Assembly (NCBI RefSeq): GCF_016938855.1
Contig: NZ_JAFHAP010000004.1
Location: 62,001 to 126,000, forward strand
Direction of reading: 5' to 3'
Origin: Polycladomyces zharkentensis
GTDB taxonomy: Bacteria > Bacillota > Bacilli > Thermoactinomycetales > JIR-001
Length of the DNA: 64,000 nt
The position numbers were made by a program, and so were the translations under genes. The notes beneath the pieces were generated by a model that did not search any database, was not told the origin of the DNA, and saw only the letters and a list, made by a program, of their open reading frames with translations. Of this stretch, positions 25,884 through 37,395 are shown one piece after another (position 1 is the stretch's first letter; the number at the start of each line of letters is the position of its first letter).

Positions 25884-25914
25884 GGAAAAAAGGGGAGAAC
25901 ATCCATGTCCTCCC
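25884..25914 (-). terminator. Terminator of the pyrimidine operon
   Basis: Read leftward, GGGAGGACAT and ATGTTCTCCC form a 10-base stem with one G-T pair and a two-base gap, followed by CTTTTTT. It lies 11 bases after the pyrE stop. Confidence 0.75.
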
Positions 25915-25924
25915 TTTTTCCTCC

Positions 25925-26503
25925 TCATCTCGCCTTTACTGTGCGGCTGCCCGGTTTCACCGCCGGGATCCCCTCTTTGCACAACGGGCATTCCGCCGGA
26001 TTGTAGCTGGGGATCTCATACGGCAGCAACGCCCGATACGGCACGTCAAACGGGGCACGGCCACCACTGCGGTCCACGATGGAGCCGATCCCGATCACAC
26101 GTCCGCCCGCCGCCTGAACGAGACGCACCACTTCCATCACCGATCCGCCCGTGGTCACTACGTCTTCGACGATGAGAACACGCTCGCCGGGCTGGATAGT
26201 GAAGCCGCGACGCAGGCTCATCTCCCCGTTTTGACGTTCGGCGAACAGACACCGCACCCCGAGTGCCCGCGCCACCTCATGGGCAATGATCACACCGCCC
26301 AACGCCGGACCGACCACCAGATCCACCTTGTCGTCCCGGAACCGATCAGCCAGTGCCCGTCCCGCCTGTTCGGCCTCCGCCGGGTGTTGCAACAGTTGTG
26401 CGCATTGCATGTATTGGGCACTGTGACGGCCGGAGGACAGAAGGAAATGCCCTTCTTTCAACACGCCCGTCCGCTGAATGGCTTCACGTACATCCCACGC
26501 CAT
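25925..26503 (-). CDS. pyrE: Orotate phosphoribosyltransferase
   Basis: It joins orotate and PRPP to form OMP. The 192-residue protein has the PRPP-binding motif VLIVEDVVTTGGSVMEVV and a lysine/arginine-bearing loop (FAERQNGEMSLRRGF). The ribosome site AGGAGG lies inside the last codons of pyrF, so translation is coupled. It is the last gene of the pyr operon. Confidence 0.95.
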   Translation of the reverse strand: MAWDVREAIQRTGVLKEGHFLLSSGRHSAQYMQCAQLLQHPAEAEQAGRALADRFRDDKVDLVVGPALGGVIIAHEVARALGVRCLFAERQNGEMSLRRGFTIQPGERVLIVEDVVTTGGSVMEVVRLVQAAGGRVIGIGSIVDRSGGRAPFDVPYRALLPYEIPSYNPAECPLCKEGIPAVKPGSRTVKAR

Positions 26504-26504
26504 T

Positions 26505-27248
26505 TCATATCCTCCTCACTTTTGTGATGTCCTGTTGGATCTGTTCGTATGCGTGCACCGGATCATCCGCCCGCAATATGGCCCGGCCCACCACCAAATA
26601 GTCGGCACCGTTTTGTACTGCCTGCTCCGGCGTCATGATCCGTTTCTGGTCATCGGATGCCACCCCATGCGGCCGGATGCCGGGCACCACCGCGATTCCT
26701 TCCGTTCCCGCATTTCGCATGGCCCGTTTGACCATCGGCACTTCCCAACCGGAACAAATCACCCCGTGCAAACCCGCTTGGGCCGCCAGTTCCGCATAAC
26801 GCCGGACGCAGTCCTCCACCGTGCCCGGAATGCCGATCTCCTCATTCATCGTCCGCTGGTCAGTGGAAGTGAGTTGGGTGACGCCGACCAACCGCATGGT
26901 GTCCGCTCCGGCCGCAGCCGCCGCTTCCCGCGCCGCGGCCATCATGGAGACGCCGCCCCCCGCATGGAGGGTGAGCATATCCACTCCCAGGCTGGCGACG
27001 GATTTCACGGCATGATAAACAGTATGGGGAATATCGTGCAATTTCAGGTCGAGAAACACCGGATACCCTCGCTCTTTCAAGCTGGTCACCCATGCGGGGC
27101 CCGTGGCGTAAAACAGCTGCATCCCCACTTTGAGAAACGGCCGTTTCTCTTGCGGCCACCGCGCCAGGAACGATTCGGCCGCAGCCTGCGTCGGCAAGTC
27201 CAGTGCGATCATGATGGTGGGGTCAGTTAGAGCGGTTGAACTGGTCAT
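26505..27248 (-). CDS. pyrF: Orotidine-5'-phosphate decarboxylase
   Basis: It decarboxylates OMP to UMP. The 247-residue TIM barrel has the catalytic D-x-K-x-x-D triad Asp67-Lys69-Asp72 in FLDLKLHDIPHTV. The start ATG has AAAGGAGACATTCG upstream; the longer frame is not needed. In Bacillus pyrK and pyrD lie between carB and pyrF, but here only a 175-base gap without a gene is present. Confidence 0.95.
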   Translation of the reverse strand: MTSSTALTDPTIMIALDLPTQAAAESFLARWPQEKRPFLKVGMQLFYATGPAWVTSLKERGYPVFLDLKLHDIPHTVYHAVKSVASLGVDMLTLHAGGGVSMMAAAREAAAAAGADTMRLVGVTQLTSTDQRTMNEEIGIPGTVEDCVRRYAELAAQAGLHGVICSGWEVPMVKRAMRNAGTEGIAVVPGIRPHGVASDDQKRIMTPEQAVQNGADYLVVGRAILRADDPVHAYEQIQQDITKVRRI

Positions 27249-27423
27249 CGAATGTCTCCTTTCCATCTCTTCGCCTTTGTGGGGAAATCTGATATCTCCG
27301 GGTGAGCCGGTTTCCTCTCGCTCCCGTTTTTGATTCGTGCAAATCGCTTGTGTGAAACCGGCCACCCTTCATCCTGAAACCATGCCCCTTTCAAGTTTCG
27401 TTCACATCAAACGATCCCACTTT

Positions 27424-30400
27424 TTATCCCGCCAGCACACCCCATTTTTTCTGTCCCGACACCGGCTGACCGATCGGGTCCGCGGTCAGGTAGATCGATT
27501 CCAGCGTGGTGAGGAGCGCTTCCACCGTATCCAGCGATGTGAGGCAGGCGATACCGTGTTCCACCGCTTCCCGCCGGATGCGGAACCCGTCACGCTGCGG
27601 CGTTTTGCCGCGCGTCCACGTGTTGACGACCAAATCGGCTTCGCCCCGGCGGATCAGATCGACGATGTGCGGCGAGCCTTCCTTGATCTTGTTCACCCGC
27701 GTGACGGGCAAACCTTCCCGCTCCAGCATGTCCGCCGTGCCGTGTGTGGCCACCACCCGGTATCCCAGGTCGGAGAAACGGCGGATCAACGGGAGCGCCT
27801 CCTCCTTGTCCTTGTCGCTGATGGTGACAACGACCGTACCAAATTGCGGCAGCGAAATGCCGGCGGCCAACAACCCCTTGTAGATGGCGCGTGCAGGGTC
27901 TCGATCACGCCCCATCACTTCGCCGGTCGATTTCATCTCGGGTCCCAGCGTCACATCGACGCGCCGCAGTTTGGCGAAGGAGAAGACCGGCACCTTGACG
28001 GCCACCTCTCCGGTCTCCGGCCACAATCCGCTCGGGTATCCTTGATCGGCCAGCGATTCACCCAACATGACGCGTGTGGCCACCTGCGCCATCGGGATGC
28101 CCGTCACTTTGCTCAGGAATGGTACCGTTCGCGAAGCGCGCGGGTTGACTTCCAGCACATAGAGATCGTCTTGGTGCAGAACAAACTGGATGTTGACCAG
28201 TCCGCGAATCTGAAGTGCACGGGCAATCCGGGTGGTGATCTCGATCAGGCGCTCTTTTTGCGATGCGGTGATCGATTGGGCCGGATAGATGGCGATCGAG
28301 TCACCGGAGTGAACTCCCGCCCGTTCGATATGCTCCATGATACCGGGGATCAGGACCGATTTCCCGTCGGCGATGGCGTCCACTTCCAGCTCTTTCCCCC
28401 GGAGGTAACGGTCCATCAGCACCGGATGTTCCGGGTTGACTTTGACCGCTTCCGACATGTAGGAAACGAGTTCTTTCTCGCTGTACACGATTTCCATCGC
28501 CCGACCGCCCAGCACATACGAGGGCCGCACCAACATGGGAAAGCCGATCTCTTTCGCTTTTTCCATCGCTTCCTCCGTGGAGGTGACGGCAAAACCCTGC
28601 GGTTGCGGCACGCCGATGGACGCCAGCAATTGCTCGCATTTTTCCCGGTCTTCAGCCCGGTCGATCTCCGACAGTGACGTTCCCAGGATCGGAACCCCCG
28701 CCTTTTCCAGATGGCGCGCCAGGTTGAGTGCCGTTTGTCCGCCGAATTGGACGATGACGCCCATCGGTTGCTCTTTGTCGATGACATGTAACACGTCTTC
28801 TATGTGCAGCGGTTCAAAGTACAAGCGATCGGAGATGTTGAAGTCGGTGGAGACCGTTTCCGGGTTGTTGTTCAGGATCACCGCCTCGATCCCCGCTTCA
28901 CGCAGCGCTTTGATGGCGTGCACCGTGGCATAGTCGAACTCGACGCCTTGCCCGATGCGGATCGGCCCGGAACCGAGTACCAAAACCGACCGTTTGCCGT
29001 TCAGCACCACTTCGTCTTCCTGTTCGTAGGTAGAGTAATAGTACGGTGTTTCGGCCGTAAATTCGGCCGCGCAGGTATCCACCATCTTGTACACCGGCAG
29101 AATCCCCCACTCCTTGCGGAGCCTGCGCACTTCCTCCGTCTGCATCCCGCACCAGCGGGCCAATGTCCGGTCGGTCCAGCCCATCCGCTTGGCGTTCCGC
29201 AATGTCTCCTCATCCAGCGAGCCGCGCTCGCGCACTTCCCGTTCGAAACGGATCAGGTTTTCGATTTTTTGCAGGAAAAACCGGTCGATGCGCGTCAGTT
29301 CCGCCGCTTGCTCCAACCCGTAACCGCGGCGCAACCATTCCGCCAGGAGGAACAATCGCTCATCATCCGGTTGGGTCAACCGTTCTTCCAACTGTTCGCG
29401 GGTCAGGTGAGCCGCACTTGGCAACTCCAGATCTTCCATGCCGATTTCAAGCGAACGGACCGCTTTGAGCAGAGACTCCTCCACTGTACGGCCAATGGCC
29501 ATCACTTCGCCCGTCGCTTTCATCTGCGTGCCCAGCTTCCGGTTGGCAGAGGTGAATTTGTCAAAGGGCCAACGCGGGATTTTACAGACCACATAGTCCA
29601 ACGTCGGTTCGAAACAGGCGTAAGTTTGCCCGGTGACCGGGTTTTTCAGCTCGTCCAGCGTGTAGCCGATGGCGATCTTGGCTGCAATCTGGGCGATCGG
29701 ATAACCGGTTGCTTTGGATGCGAGTGCGCTGGAGCGGCTGACACGCGGGTTCACTTCAATCACGTAATATTGGAAGCTGTGCGGATCGAGGGCAAACTGC
29801 ACGTTGCACCCGCCGCGAATGTCCAGTGCCCGGATGATGTTGAGCGCGGACGACCGCAACATCTGTACCTCACGGTCGGCCAGTGTAAGCGTGGGCGCAA
29901 ACACGATGCTGTCACCGGTGTGGACGCCGACAGGATCGAAGTTTTCCATGTTGCAGACGACGATGCTGTGGTCGGCCGCGTCACGCATCACTTCATACTC
30001 GATCTCCTTGTAGCCGGCGATACTCTTTTCGATCAGGCACTGGTGAATGGGGCTGTAGCGCAGTCCGTTTTCGACGATTTCCCGCAGTTCCGCTTCCGAA
30101 CGGGCGATCCCGCCTCCCGTGCCGCCCAGTGTATACGCCGGCCGCACGATCACCGGGTAGCCGGTCTCACCGGCGAAACGGACCGCTTCTTCCACCGAGT
30201 GAACGATTTCGCTTTCCGGCACCGGTTCGCCGATCTTCTTCATCAATGCCCGGAACTGTTCCCGGTCTTCCGCACACGTGATCGCGTGCAGTTCCGTTCC
30301 CAACAGACGGACACCCTCTTTTTCCAATACGCCCCGCCTGGCCAGTTCGACCGCCATGTTCAATCCGGTCTGTCCGCCCAAAGTCGGCAACAGCCCGTCC

Positions 30401-30648
30401 GGACGCTCTTTGCGAATCACCTGGATCAGGAATTCGGGGGTGATCGGTTCGATGTACACCTTGTCCGCCATTTCCGTGTCGGTCATGATCGTCGCCGGGT
30501 TGGAGTTGACCAGCACCACTTCCAACCCTTCCTCTTTCAGCGCACGGCACGCTTGTGTTCCCGCGTAGTCGAACTCCGCCGCCTGACCGATGACGATCGG
30601 ACCGGAACCGATGACGAGGATTTTTTTCAGGCTGGGATCTTTAGGCAT
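27424..30648 (-). CDS. carB: Carbamoyl phosphate synthase large subunit (pyrimidine type)
   Basis: The large subunit makes carbamoyl phosphate from bicarbonate, ammonia and two ATP. The 1074-residue protein shows the expected internal duplication: two ATP-grasp halves beginning with [15 protein letters not shown] and [15 protein letters not shown], and a C-terminal MGS-like regulatory domain (about 935-1074). The start ATG overlaps the carA end by eight bases. Full length; B. subtilis equivalent pyrAB. Confidence 0.96.
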   Translation of the reverse strand: MPKDPSLKKILVIGSGPIVIGQAAEFDYAGTQACRALKEEGLEVVLVNSNPATIMTDTEMADKVYIEPITPEFLIQVIRKERPDGLLPTLGGQTGLNMAVELARRGVLEKEGVRLLGTELHAITCAEDREQFRALMKKIGEPVPESEIVHSVEEAVRFAGETGYPVIVRPAYTLGGTGGGIARSEAELREIVENGLRYSPIHQCLIEKSIAGYKEIEYEVMRDAADHSIVVCNMENFDPVGVHTGDSIVFAPTLTLADREVQMLRSSALNIIRALDIRGGCNVQFALDPHSFQYYVIEVNPRVSRSSALASKATGYPIAQIAAKIAIGYTLDELKNPVTGQTYACFEPTLDYVVCKIPRWPFDKFTSANRKLGTQMKATGEVMAIGRTVEESLLKAVRSLEIGMEDLELPSAAHLTREQLEERLTQPDDERLFLLAEWLRRGYGLEQAAELTRIDRFFLQKIENLIRFEREVRERGSLDEETLRNAKRMGWTDRTLARWCGMQTEEVRRLRKEWGILPVYKMVDTCAAEFTAETPYYYSTYEQEDEVVLNGKRSVLVLGSGPIRIGQGVEFDYATVHAIKALREAGIEAVILNNNPETVSTDFNISDRLYFEPLHIEDVLHVIDKEQPMGVIVQFGGQTALNLARHLEKAGVPILGTSLSEIDRAEDREKCEQLLASIGVPQPQGFAVTSTEEAMEKAKEIGFPMLVRPSYVLGGRAMEIVYSEKELVSYMSEAVKVNPEHPVLMDRYLRGKELEVDAIADGKSVLIPGIMEHIERAGVHSGDSIAIYPAQSITASQKERLIEITTRIARALQIRGLVNIQFVLHQDDLYVLEVNPRASRTVPFLSKVTGIPMAQVATRVMLGESLADQGYPSGLWPETGEVAVKVPVFSFAKLRRVDVTLGPEMKSTGEVMGRDRDPARAIYKGLLAAGISLPQFGTVVVTISDKDKEEALPLIRRFSDLGYRVVATHGTADMLEREGLPVTRVNKIKEGSPHIVDLIRRGEADLVVNTWTRGKTPQRDGFRIRREAVEHGIACLTSLDTVEALLTTLESIYLTADPIGQPVSGQKKWGVLAG

Positions 30649-31741
30649 ATTGCATACCCTCCTTGATCGCACGTTGGCGGTGGGTCTCCATCAAGTCGAG
30701 GAACTGGTCGAACAGGTAATTGGGATCGACCGGTCCGGGCGCCGCTTCCGGGTGGTATTGCACCGAAAATGCCGGGAATGACGTGTGGCGCAACCCTTCC
30801 ACCGTTCCGTCGTTCAACGCGATGTGCGTCACTTCCAAGCCGGTGCCCGCCAGCGATTCGGCACGCACGGTGTAGCCGTGGTTTTGCGAGGTGATAACCG
30901 TTTTCCCGGTAACCAGTTCCTTCACCGGATGGTTGCAACCCCGATGGCCAAACTTCATCTTGACCGTATCCGCGCCGCAGGCCAACGCCAGCAATTGGTG
31001 TCCCAGGCAAATGCCGAAGATCGGATAACGACCCAACAGGCGGCGAACGGTCTCCACCGCCTCCGGCACATCTTTGGGATCACCGGGTCCGTTGGAGAGC
31101 AAAATGCCGTCCGGGTGGAAACGGTCGATTTCTTCGGCCGTCGTGTTCCACGGGACCACGACCACGTCGCAGTTTCGCCGCACCAATTCCCGCTGGATGC
31201 CGTATTTCGCACCGAAGTCCATCAGTACGACCCGTTTTCCGTAACCGGGAACCGTATAAATGCTTTTGGTGCTCACCTGGGCCACCTGGTCGCGACGCAG
31301 TGGCACATTCAGCCGTTCCATCAACACTTCGATCGGCTCATTCCCGGTGGTGATCAGTCCTTTCATCGTGCCGTGCACGCGGATCTTGCGAGTGAGCATC
31401 CGGGTATCCACGCCGGCAATCCCGATGATGCCCCATTCTTTCAACCAATCGTCAATCCGTGTCTCGCACCGCCAATTACTGGGGTGTTCCGCGTGTTCCC
31501 GCACGATAAACCCCCGGACAAACGGACGCAGGGTTTCCATGTCGTCCCGATTGATCCCGTAATTGCCGATCAACGGAAACGTCATCGTTACGATCTGCCC
31601 GCAGTACGAGGGATCGGTCAACACTTCCTGGTATCCGCTCATGCCGGTGGTAAACACCACTTCACCCGTCGTCTCGCCCGTGGCGCCGAAGGAGACCCCT
31701 TCCATCCATGTCCCGTCTTCCAGCAATAACCGTGCTTTCAT
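30641..31741 (-). CDS. carA: Carbamoyl phosphate synthase small subunit
   Basis: The glutaminase subunit supplies ammonia to CarB. The 366-residue protein has an N-terminal CPSase domain and a class I amidotransferase domain with the nucleophile Cys245 in [15 protein letters not shown] and the His/Glu pair in [10 protein letters not shown]. The ATG shares one base with the pyrC stop (TGATG), so translation is coupled. B. subtilis equivalent pyrAA. Confidence 0.96.
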   Translation of the reverse strand: MKARLLLEDGTWMEGVSFGATGETTGEVVFTTGMSGYQEVLTDPSYCGQIVTMTFPLIGNYGINRDDMETLRPFVRGFIVREHAEHPSNWRCETRIDDWLKEWGIIGIAGVDTRMLTRKIRVHGTMKGLITTGNEPIEVLMERLNVPLRRDQVAQVSTKSIYTVPGYGKRVVLMDFGAKYGIQRELVRRNCDVVVVPWNTTAEEIDRFHPDGILLSNGPGDPKDVPEAVETVRRLLGRYPIFGICLGHQLLALACGADTVKMKFGHRGCNHPVKELVTGKTVITSQNHGYTVRAESLAGTGLEVTHIALNDGTVEGLRHTSFPAFSVQYHPEAAPGPVDPNYLFDQFLDLMETHRQRAIKEGMQYA

Positions 31742-33090
31742 CAGTATCCCTCCACTTCGCAGGTTGCTGACAAAACCTTCGTGCCGGATTCGGGAGATTG
31801 TACCGATCGGACCGACTCGCGCCACGTCACACGTCCCTGCACCATGGTCAAAACCGGCCATCCTTTGGCCCTCCACCCGGCAAACGGCGTATTTTTTCCT
31901 TTGGAGATGAAGGCATCCGGATCAATCGTCCGTTCTTCGTCCAAGTCGATCACGGTGATGTCCGCCGTTTGTCCTTCAGCCAGCCGTCCCCAAGGCAAAC
32001 CGAACAATTCCGCCGGTCGGCGCGTCAGTTTCTCCACCAGTTGCATCAAGGTCAGATGACCGGTCAACACCAGCCGGGTATACAGCAGCGGAAATGCCGT
32101 TTCCAACCCGACGATCCCGAACGGCGCCTGCCGGATTCCCATTTCCTTTTCTTGCGCCGTGTGTGGAGCGTGGTCGGTGGCGATGATGTCGATCGTACCG
32201 TCTTTCAGCGCCTCCAGCAGTGCGGCCCTGTCTTCGGCGGAGCGCAGAGGAGGATTCATTTTGTACATCGGGTCCGGCCCCGGAATGTCTTCATCGCTCA
32301 GGAGCAGATGGTGCGGCGTCACTTCCGCCGTTACGCGCAACCCTTTCTGTTTGGCCAGCCGGACGAGATCGACCGATGTCTTGGCACTGATGTGGCACAC
32401 GTGGTAATGGACCTCCGTTTCCTCGGCCAAGACGATATCGCGGGCGACATGCACCGCTTCGGCTGATCCGGGGATGCCGGGTAGACCGTGACTGGCAGCG
32501 AAGATTCCGTCATGGACGCAACCGCCCTTGGCCAGTGAATTGTCTTCGCAATGGGCGACAATGGGCAGGTCCAACTCACTGGCCCACGCCATCGCCCTTT
32601 TCATCATGCGGGCGCTCTGCACGCCCACACCGTCGTCGGACAAGGCGATCGCACCCGCTTCCTTCAAAGCGGCAAAGTCGGTCAACTCCTCACCCAGCTC
32701 CCGTTTGGTAATCGCGGCGATGGGCAGGACACGCACCCGTCCTTCCCGTTCCGCCGTCTCGCGGATACGGGCGATCACTTCGGGGGTATCCGCCACCGGC
32801 CGCGTGTTGGGCATGCAGGCCACCGTCGTGAAGCCGCCTCTGGCCGCCGCGGCTGTTCCCGTCGCGATCGTTTCCTTATGTTCGAATCCCGGTTCGCGCA
32901 AATGGACATGCATGTCGATCAATCCGGGCACAATCAGTCGTCCGGCCACATCGACCGTCTCCGCACCCGCCTCCGGCAAATCCCGACCGATGGCCGCAAT
33001 CACGCCGTTTTCAATCCGCACGTCCGCCGGAACCGTCTCCCCCGTTTTCTCATCCAAGATCCGTCCGTTTTTCAGTAGGATGTGGTTCAT
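31741..33090 (-). CDS. pyrC: Dihydroorotase
   Basis: It cyclises carbamoyl aspartate to dihydroorotate. The 449-residue amidohydrolase has the zinc motif DMHVHLREPG (His61, His63) and the later ATDHAPHT. Its size and motifs are those of type I enzymes of Bacillota. The ATG overlaps the pyrB stop by four bases (ATGA). Confidence 0.95.
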   Translation of the reverse strand: MNHILLKNGRILDEKTGETVPADVRIENGVIAAIGRDLPEAGAETVDVAGRLIVPGLIDMHVHLREPGFEHKETIATGTAAAARGGFTTVACMPNTRPVADTPEVIARIRETAEREGRVRVLPIAAITKRELGEELTDFAALKEAGAIALSDDGVGVQSARMMKRAMAWASELDLPIVAHCEDNSLAKGGCVHDGIFAASHGLPGIPGSAEAVHVARDIVLAEETEVHYHVCHISAKTSVDLVRLAKQKGLRVTAEVTPHHLLLSDEDIPGPDPMYKMNPPLRSAEDRAALLEALKDGTIDIIATDHAPHTAQEKEMGIRQAPFGIVGLETAFPLLYTRLVLTGHLTLMQLVEKLTRRPAELFGLPWGRLAEGQTADITVIDLDEERTIDPDAFISKGKNTPFAGWRAKGWPVLTMVQGRVTWRESVRSVQSPESGTKVLSATCEVEGY

Positions 33091-34016
33091 CCCCTGTTTC
33101 CTCCTTCCAATACGCGTTCCAACACCGCCATGCGAACCCATACACCGTTTTTCATCTGCTCAAACACCTTGGAGCGCGGATGCTCCACCAGCTCGTCCGC
33201 CAACTCCACATCCCGGTTGACCGGTCCGGGGTGCAGGATGACCGCATGATCCCGCATGCGTGCAAACCGCTCCAACGTCAGCCCGTAATGCTGATGATAC
33301 GCTTCCGCAGTGGTAAACAACCGTTCGCGGTGCCTCTCCAGTTGCACCCGGAGCATCATCACGGCATCTGCCTGCGCAATCGCTTCGTCGATCGGCAGAT
33401 ACGGCGCGTAATCCTCCAAATCTCGCGCACGCATCGTTTCCGGCCCGCTGAACACCACCTCAGCCCCCATCGTGGTCAGCGACCACAGATTGGAACGCGC
33501 CACCCGGCTGTGCCGCAGATCGCCGATGATGGCCACACGCAGTCCGTTCAGGTCGCCGAAGTGTTTGTGCAAGGTGTACAGATCGAGCAGTGCCTGTGTC
33601 GGATGGGCGTTGTGGCCGTCTCCGGCGTTGACCAAGCAAACACCGCTGTCTTGTTTGGCCATTTCTTCCGCGATCCCGGACTGGCTGTGACGGATCACCG
33701 CCACTTCCACTCCGATGGCGGCCAGGGTTTTCAACGTGTCCGCCAACGTTTCCCCCTTGACGGTGCTGGAAGTGTCTTCCGATACATTCAACACTTCCAA
33801 TCCCAACCGTTTCTCCGCCACCTCAAAAGAAAAACGCGTCCGCGTACTCGGTTCAAAAAACAGGTTGGCGGCGAACCGCCCGAGATAACGCGGCGGTACC
33901 ATCCCCTGTTGGTCCTCGTAAAAACGAGCCCGTTCCAAAATGGCCATCAACTCGCTTCGGGACAATCCGTTGGTGTCGATCAGATTGGTATCGTTGGATC
34001 GAACGGCGATGTTCAT
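33087..34016 (-). CDS. pyrB: Aspartate carbamoyltransferase catalytic subunit
   Basis: It joins carbamoyl phosphate and aspartate. The 309-residue protein has the carbamoyl phosphate motif FFEPSTRTRFSFE (Ser57-Thr58-Arg59-Thr60-Arg61) and HPGPVNRDVE. No pyrI regulatory gene is present, as is usual in Bacillota. The gene has its own PyrR attenuator upstream and leads the pyrB-pyrC-carA-carB-pyrF-pyrE part of the operon. Confidence 0.96.
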   Translation of the reverse strand: MNIAVRSNDTNLIDTNGLSRSELMAILERARFYEDQQGMVPPRYLGRFAANLFFEPSTRTRFSFEVAEKRLGLEVLNVSEDTSSTVKGETLADTLKTLAAIGVEVAVIRHSQSGIAEEMAKQDSGVCLVNAGDGHNAHPTQALLDLYTLHKHFGDLNGLRVAIIGDLRHSRVARSNLWSLTTMGAEVVFSGPETMRARDLEDYAPYLPIDEAIAQADAVMMLRVQLERHRERLFTTAEAYHQHYGLTLERFARMRDHAVILHPGPVNRDVELADELVEHPRSKVFEQMKNGVWVRMAVLERVLEGGNRG

Positions 34017-34037
34017 CCTGCTCCCTCCCCGTGTGAT

Positions 34038-34163
34038 ATAAAAAGGCTCCTCCCAAACGGATGGGAGGAGCCCACCAACCCCGCACCCCGTCCAAAAGGG
34101 TGCAGATCGGCTATGCCGCTCCTTCCCAGCCTCACGGGACTGGATTAAAGGAACCTTTATCTT
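34038..34163 (-). promoter_or_regulatory. PyrR-dependent attenuator before pyrB
   Basis: Read leftward, the PyrR-binding loop AATCCAGTCCCGTGAGGCTG (around 34127-34146) is followed by the terminator GGCTCCTCCCATCCGTTTGG plus GAGGAGCC and five T (34040-34072). PyrR bound with UMP would stabilise the anti-antiterminator and allow termination. The loop motif is nearly identical in the other two attenuators of this operon. Confidence 0.92.
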
Positions 34164-35564
34164 TTACCCGATCTGACCGGAAACCGGTCGATTGACCGCC
34201 GGTTCACCTTGGGATTGATCCGATTCTTCCGGTCGCTCGCCGCCCTTGGGCAGCACCAGATTGAGGAACATCCCGACCAGCGTCGCCAACGCCATTCCTT
34301 CGATCTCCAGATGGATGCCCACCAGTTTCAGTGCGGCGCCGCCGACACCGATCACCAGCACTACCGATGCGATTACCAGGTTGCGCCGATCATTGAAGTC
34401 GACACCGTTTTCCACCAGCATCCGCAAGCCGGCCGAAGCGATGATGCCGAACAGGAGGATGGAGACGCCGCCCATCACCGCCGGCGGAACAGTGGAAATC
34501 AGCGCGGACAGTTTCCCGATGAAGGAAAACGCCATCGCAAACACAGCCGCACCGCCGATCACCCATACGCTGAAGATGCGCGTGATCGCCATTACCCCGA
34601 TGTTTTCCCCGTAGGTGGTGCTCGGCGGCCCGCCGATCATTGCGGCGATCGAAGTGGCTACGCCGTCACCCAGCAGAGACCGGTGCAATCCCGGATTTTT
34701 CGCCAAATCCCGGTTCATGATGCTGGAGGTCACCATCAGGTGACCAATATGCTCGGTCAGGGTCACCAGTGTTACCGGGACGATGACAAATGCCGCTTTC
34801 CACGAGACGGTCGGTGTGTGGAAATCCGGAAGTGCGAACCAACTGGCTTGTTTGACGGGTGTCAAGTCGACCAGTCCGGCGATATACGCCACGATATAGC
34901 CGCCCGCGATCCCCACCAGCACCGGGATCAGATTGAGGAACCCCCGGAACACCAAGCTGGCCAGAATCGCAATCGCCAACGTCGCCATTGCCACACCGAA
35001 GTGTTTGAGCGAGTATACTTTCAGTGTCACCGTACCCGCCTGCGGGTCCACACTTTCCACTTTCCCCGGCAGGGCGGACAATGCCTGCGCGGTTGTGGGC
35101 ACTTCCTGAACCACTTTCGTCGTGCTGGCCATATCAACAGCCACACCGGCCAGGGCCAATCCGATCACGATAATGATCGAACCGATCACGACCGGGGGCA
35201 GCAAGCGATCCAGCCAGCCGACTCCGTATTTGGAAACAGCCAATGCAACCACACCGTACACCAAACCGGACAGAAAGCATCCGAACAATGCCGCTCCCAC
35301 GCCTTCGGCTTTGGTCACGGTGATGATCGGAACGATAAATGCGAAAGATGAGCCGAGATAGGCGGGGATTTTTCCTTTCGTGACGATAAGGTAAGCGATC
35401 GTGCCGATTCCGCTCGACAACAGTGCCACGGACGGTTCCAGCCCCGTCAACAGCGGCACGAGAATGGTTGCGCCGAACATCGCAAACAGGTGTTGCAGAC
35501 TGAGCGCCAGCCATTTGAGTGCCTGGGGACGTTCGTGTACATCCAACACCATGTTCCGTTTCAT
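34164..35564 (-). CDS. pyrP: Uracil permease
   Basis: A 466-residue NCS2 (UraA-type) transporter with about 12-14 membrane helices; it takes up uracil with protons. Typical segments are LQHLFAMFGATILVPLLTG near the N-terminus and LTEHIGHLMVTSSIMNRDL in the substrate site. The start ATG (MKRNMVLDV) has AAAGGAGGAGAAATGG upstream. It sits between two PyrR attenuators, as in B. subtilis. Confidence 0.94.
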   Translation of the reverse strand: MKRNMVLDVHERPQALKWLALSLQHLFAMFGATILVPLLTGLEPSVALLSSGIGTIAYLIVTKGKIPAYLGSSFAFIVPIITVTKAEGVGAALFGCFLSGLVYGVVALAVSKYGVGWLDRLLPPVVIGSIIIVIGLALAGVAVDMASTTKVVQEVPTTAQALSALPGKVESVDPQAGTVTLKVYSLKHFGVAMATLAIAILASLVFRGFLNLIPVLVGIAGGYIVAYIAGLVDLTPVKQASWFALPDFHTPTVSWKAAFVIVPVTLVTLTEHIGHLMVTSSIMNRDLAKNPGLHRSLLGDGVATSIAAMIGGPPSTTYGENIGVMAITRIFSVWVIGGAAVFAMAFSFIGKLSALISTVPPAVMGGVSILLFGIIASAGLRMLVENGVDFNDRRNLVIASVVLVIGVGGAALKLVGIHLEIEGMALATLVGMFLNLVLPKGGERPEESDQSQGEPAVNRPVSGQIG

Positions 35565-35588
35565 CCATTTCTCCTCCTTTTGCCCGAT

Positions 35589-35695
35589 AAAAAAACCTCT
35601 TTGCCTAGCCGGCAAAGAGGTTACGCGCCCCATGCGCACACGAATGGCACCGCCTCCCCTTGCCGGCCTCACGGGACCGTCTTTAAAGGGTGGAT
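35589..35695 (-). promoter_or_regulatory. PyrR-dependent attenuator before pyrP
   Basis: Read leftward, the loop GGTCCCGTGAGGCCGGCAAG is followed by a terminator with AACCTCTTTGCC and GGCAAAGAGGTT arms and seven T (35589-35621). It occupies the gap between pyrR and pyrP. Confidence 0.92.
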
Positions 35696-35714
35696 CTGAT
35701 TTTGTTCCTGTTCT

Positions 35715-36415
<701 letters not shown>

Positions 36416-36426
36416 TGTTCGCTCGT

Positions 36427-36455
36427 ATTATGAACGATCACACTGCAAAAGTCAA
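36427..36455 (-). promoter_or_regulatory. Sigma-A promoter of the pyr operon
   Basis: Read leftward, TTGACT (36450-36455) and CATAAT (36427-36432) are separated by 17 bases and lie directly before the first PyrR attenuator. The promoter begins within 10 bases of the rluD stop, so read-through from rluD is also possible. Confidence 0.7.
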
Positions 36456-36462
36456 TCCCATT

Positions 36463-37395
36463 TCAATGATTTTCCGCACGAAGTAAGCTGATCAATTTTT
36501 CCATATCCTCCGGCAGCTCCGCTTCCAAACGAATCCGCTGACCGGTACGGGGATGGTCGAAGCCCAACACTTTGGCGTGCAGGGCTTGTCCCTGAATCGG
36601 ATACCGGTTCTTTTTCGGTCCGTAAACCGGATCTCCGATCAACGGGTGGCCGATGGAAGCCATATGTACCCGGATTTGATGGGTACGCCCCGTCTCCAGC
36701 TTGCATTCGATCAATGCGGCATGTCGCCAGTGTTCCAGTACTGCAAAATGGGTGACGGCCGGCTTGCCGTTCTTGTGGTTGATCGCCATTTTTTTGCGGT
36801 CATGCGGGTCCCGTCCGATCGGTGCGTCAACCGTTCCCCGGCTGTGCGGAATGTTGCCGTGTACAACGGCGAGATAAATGCGGTCCACACTGTGCGCCTT
36901 CAACTGCGCCGCCAGCGATTGATGGGCCATGTCGTTCTTGGCCACCATCAAAAGACCCGACGTATCTTTGTCGATGCGATGAACGATACCCGGGCGCGCC
37001 ACGCCTCCAATCCCGGACAGGTCCCGACAGTGGGCCAGCAGTGCGTTCACCAGCGTACCCGAGGTGTTGCCCGGCGCCGGGTGAACCACCATGCCCCGCG
37101 GTTTGTTCACGACGATGACATCTTCATCCTCATACCGCACATCCAGCGGAATCGGTTCCGGTTCCACCGCCAACTCCTCTACCGGCGGGACGGAGACGAT
37201 CACCTCGTCTCCCGCCTCCAGTCGGTAATTGGCTTTCACCGTTCGTCCGTTGACCGTGACCCGCCCTTCTTTGATCCATGTTTGTACCGCAGAGCGGGAC
37301 CAGTCGTCATCCAATGAAGTAACCGCCTTGTCGATCCGCTCCCCTTCAGCTGATTCATCCGCCCGCCATACGATGCGGGATTCTTCCTCAATCAT
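36463..37395 (-). CDS. Ribosomal large subunit pseudouridine synthase (RluD/YlyB type)
   Basis: A 310-residue RluA-family enzyme with an N-terminal S4 domain (about 15-75) and a catalytic domain with the aspartate in VHRIDKDTSGLLMVAKND, plus the conserved LETGRTHQIRVHM. It converts specific uridines of 23S rRNA. The ATG chosen overlaps the lspA end; a GTG nine bases upstream is an alternative. In B. subtilis the same position (ylyB) lies between lspA and pyrR. Confidence 0.92.
   Translation of the reverse strand: MIEEESRIVWRADESAEGERIDKAVTSLDDDWSRSAVQTWIKEGRVTVNGRTVKANYRLEAGDEVIVSVPPVEELAVEPEPIPLDVRYEDEDVIVVNKPRGMVVHPAPGNTSGTLVNALLAHCRDLSGIGGVARPGIVHRIDKDTSGLLMVAKNDMAHQSLAAQLKAHSVDRIYLAVVHGNIPHSRGTVDAPIGRDPHDRKKMAINHKNGKPAVTHFAVLEHWRHAALIECKLETGRTHQIRVHMASIGHPLIGDPVYGPKKNRYPIQGQALHAKVLGFDHPRTGQRIRLEAELPEDMEKLISLLRAENH

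Noticed and set aside
28804-30666. Rightward frame of 620 codons
   Set aside because: It is antisense to carB and rich in His/Arg/Phe as expected of a complement frame.
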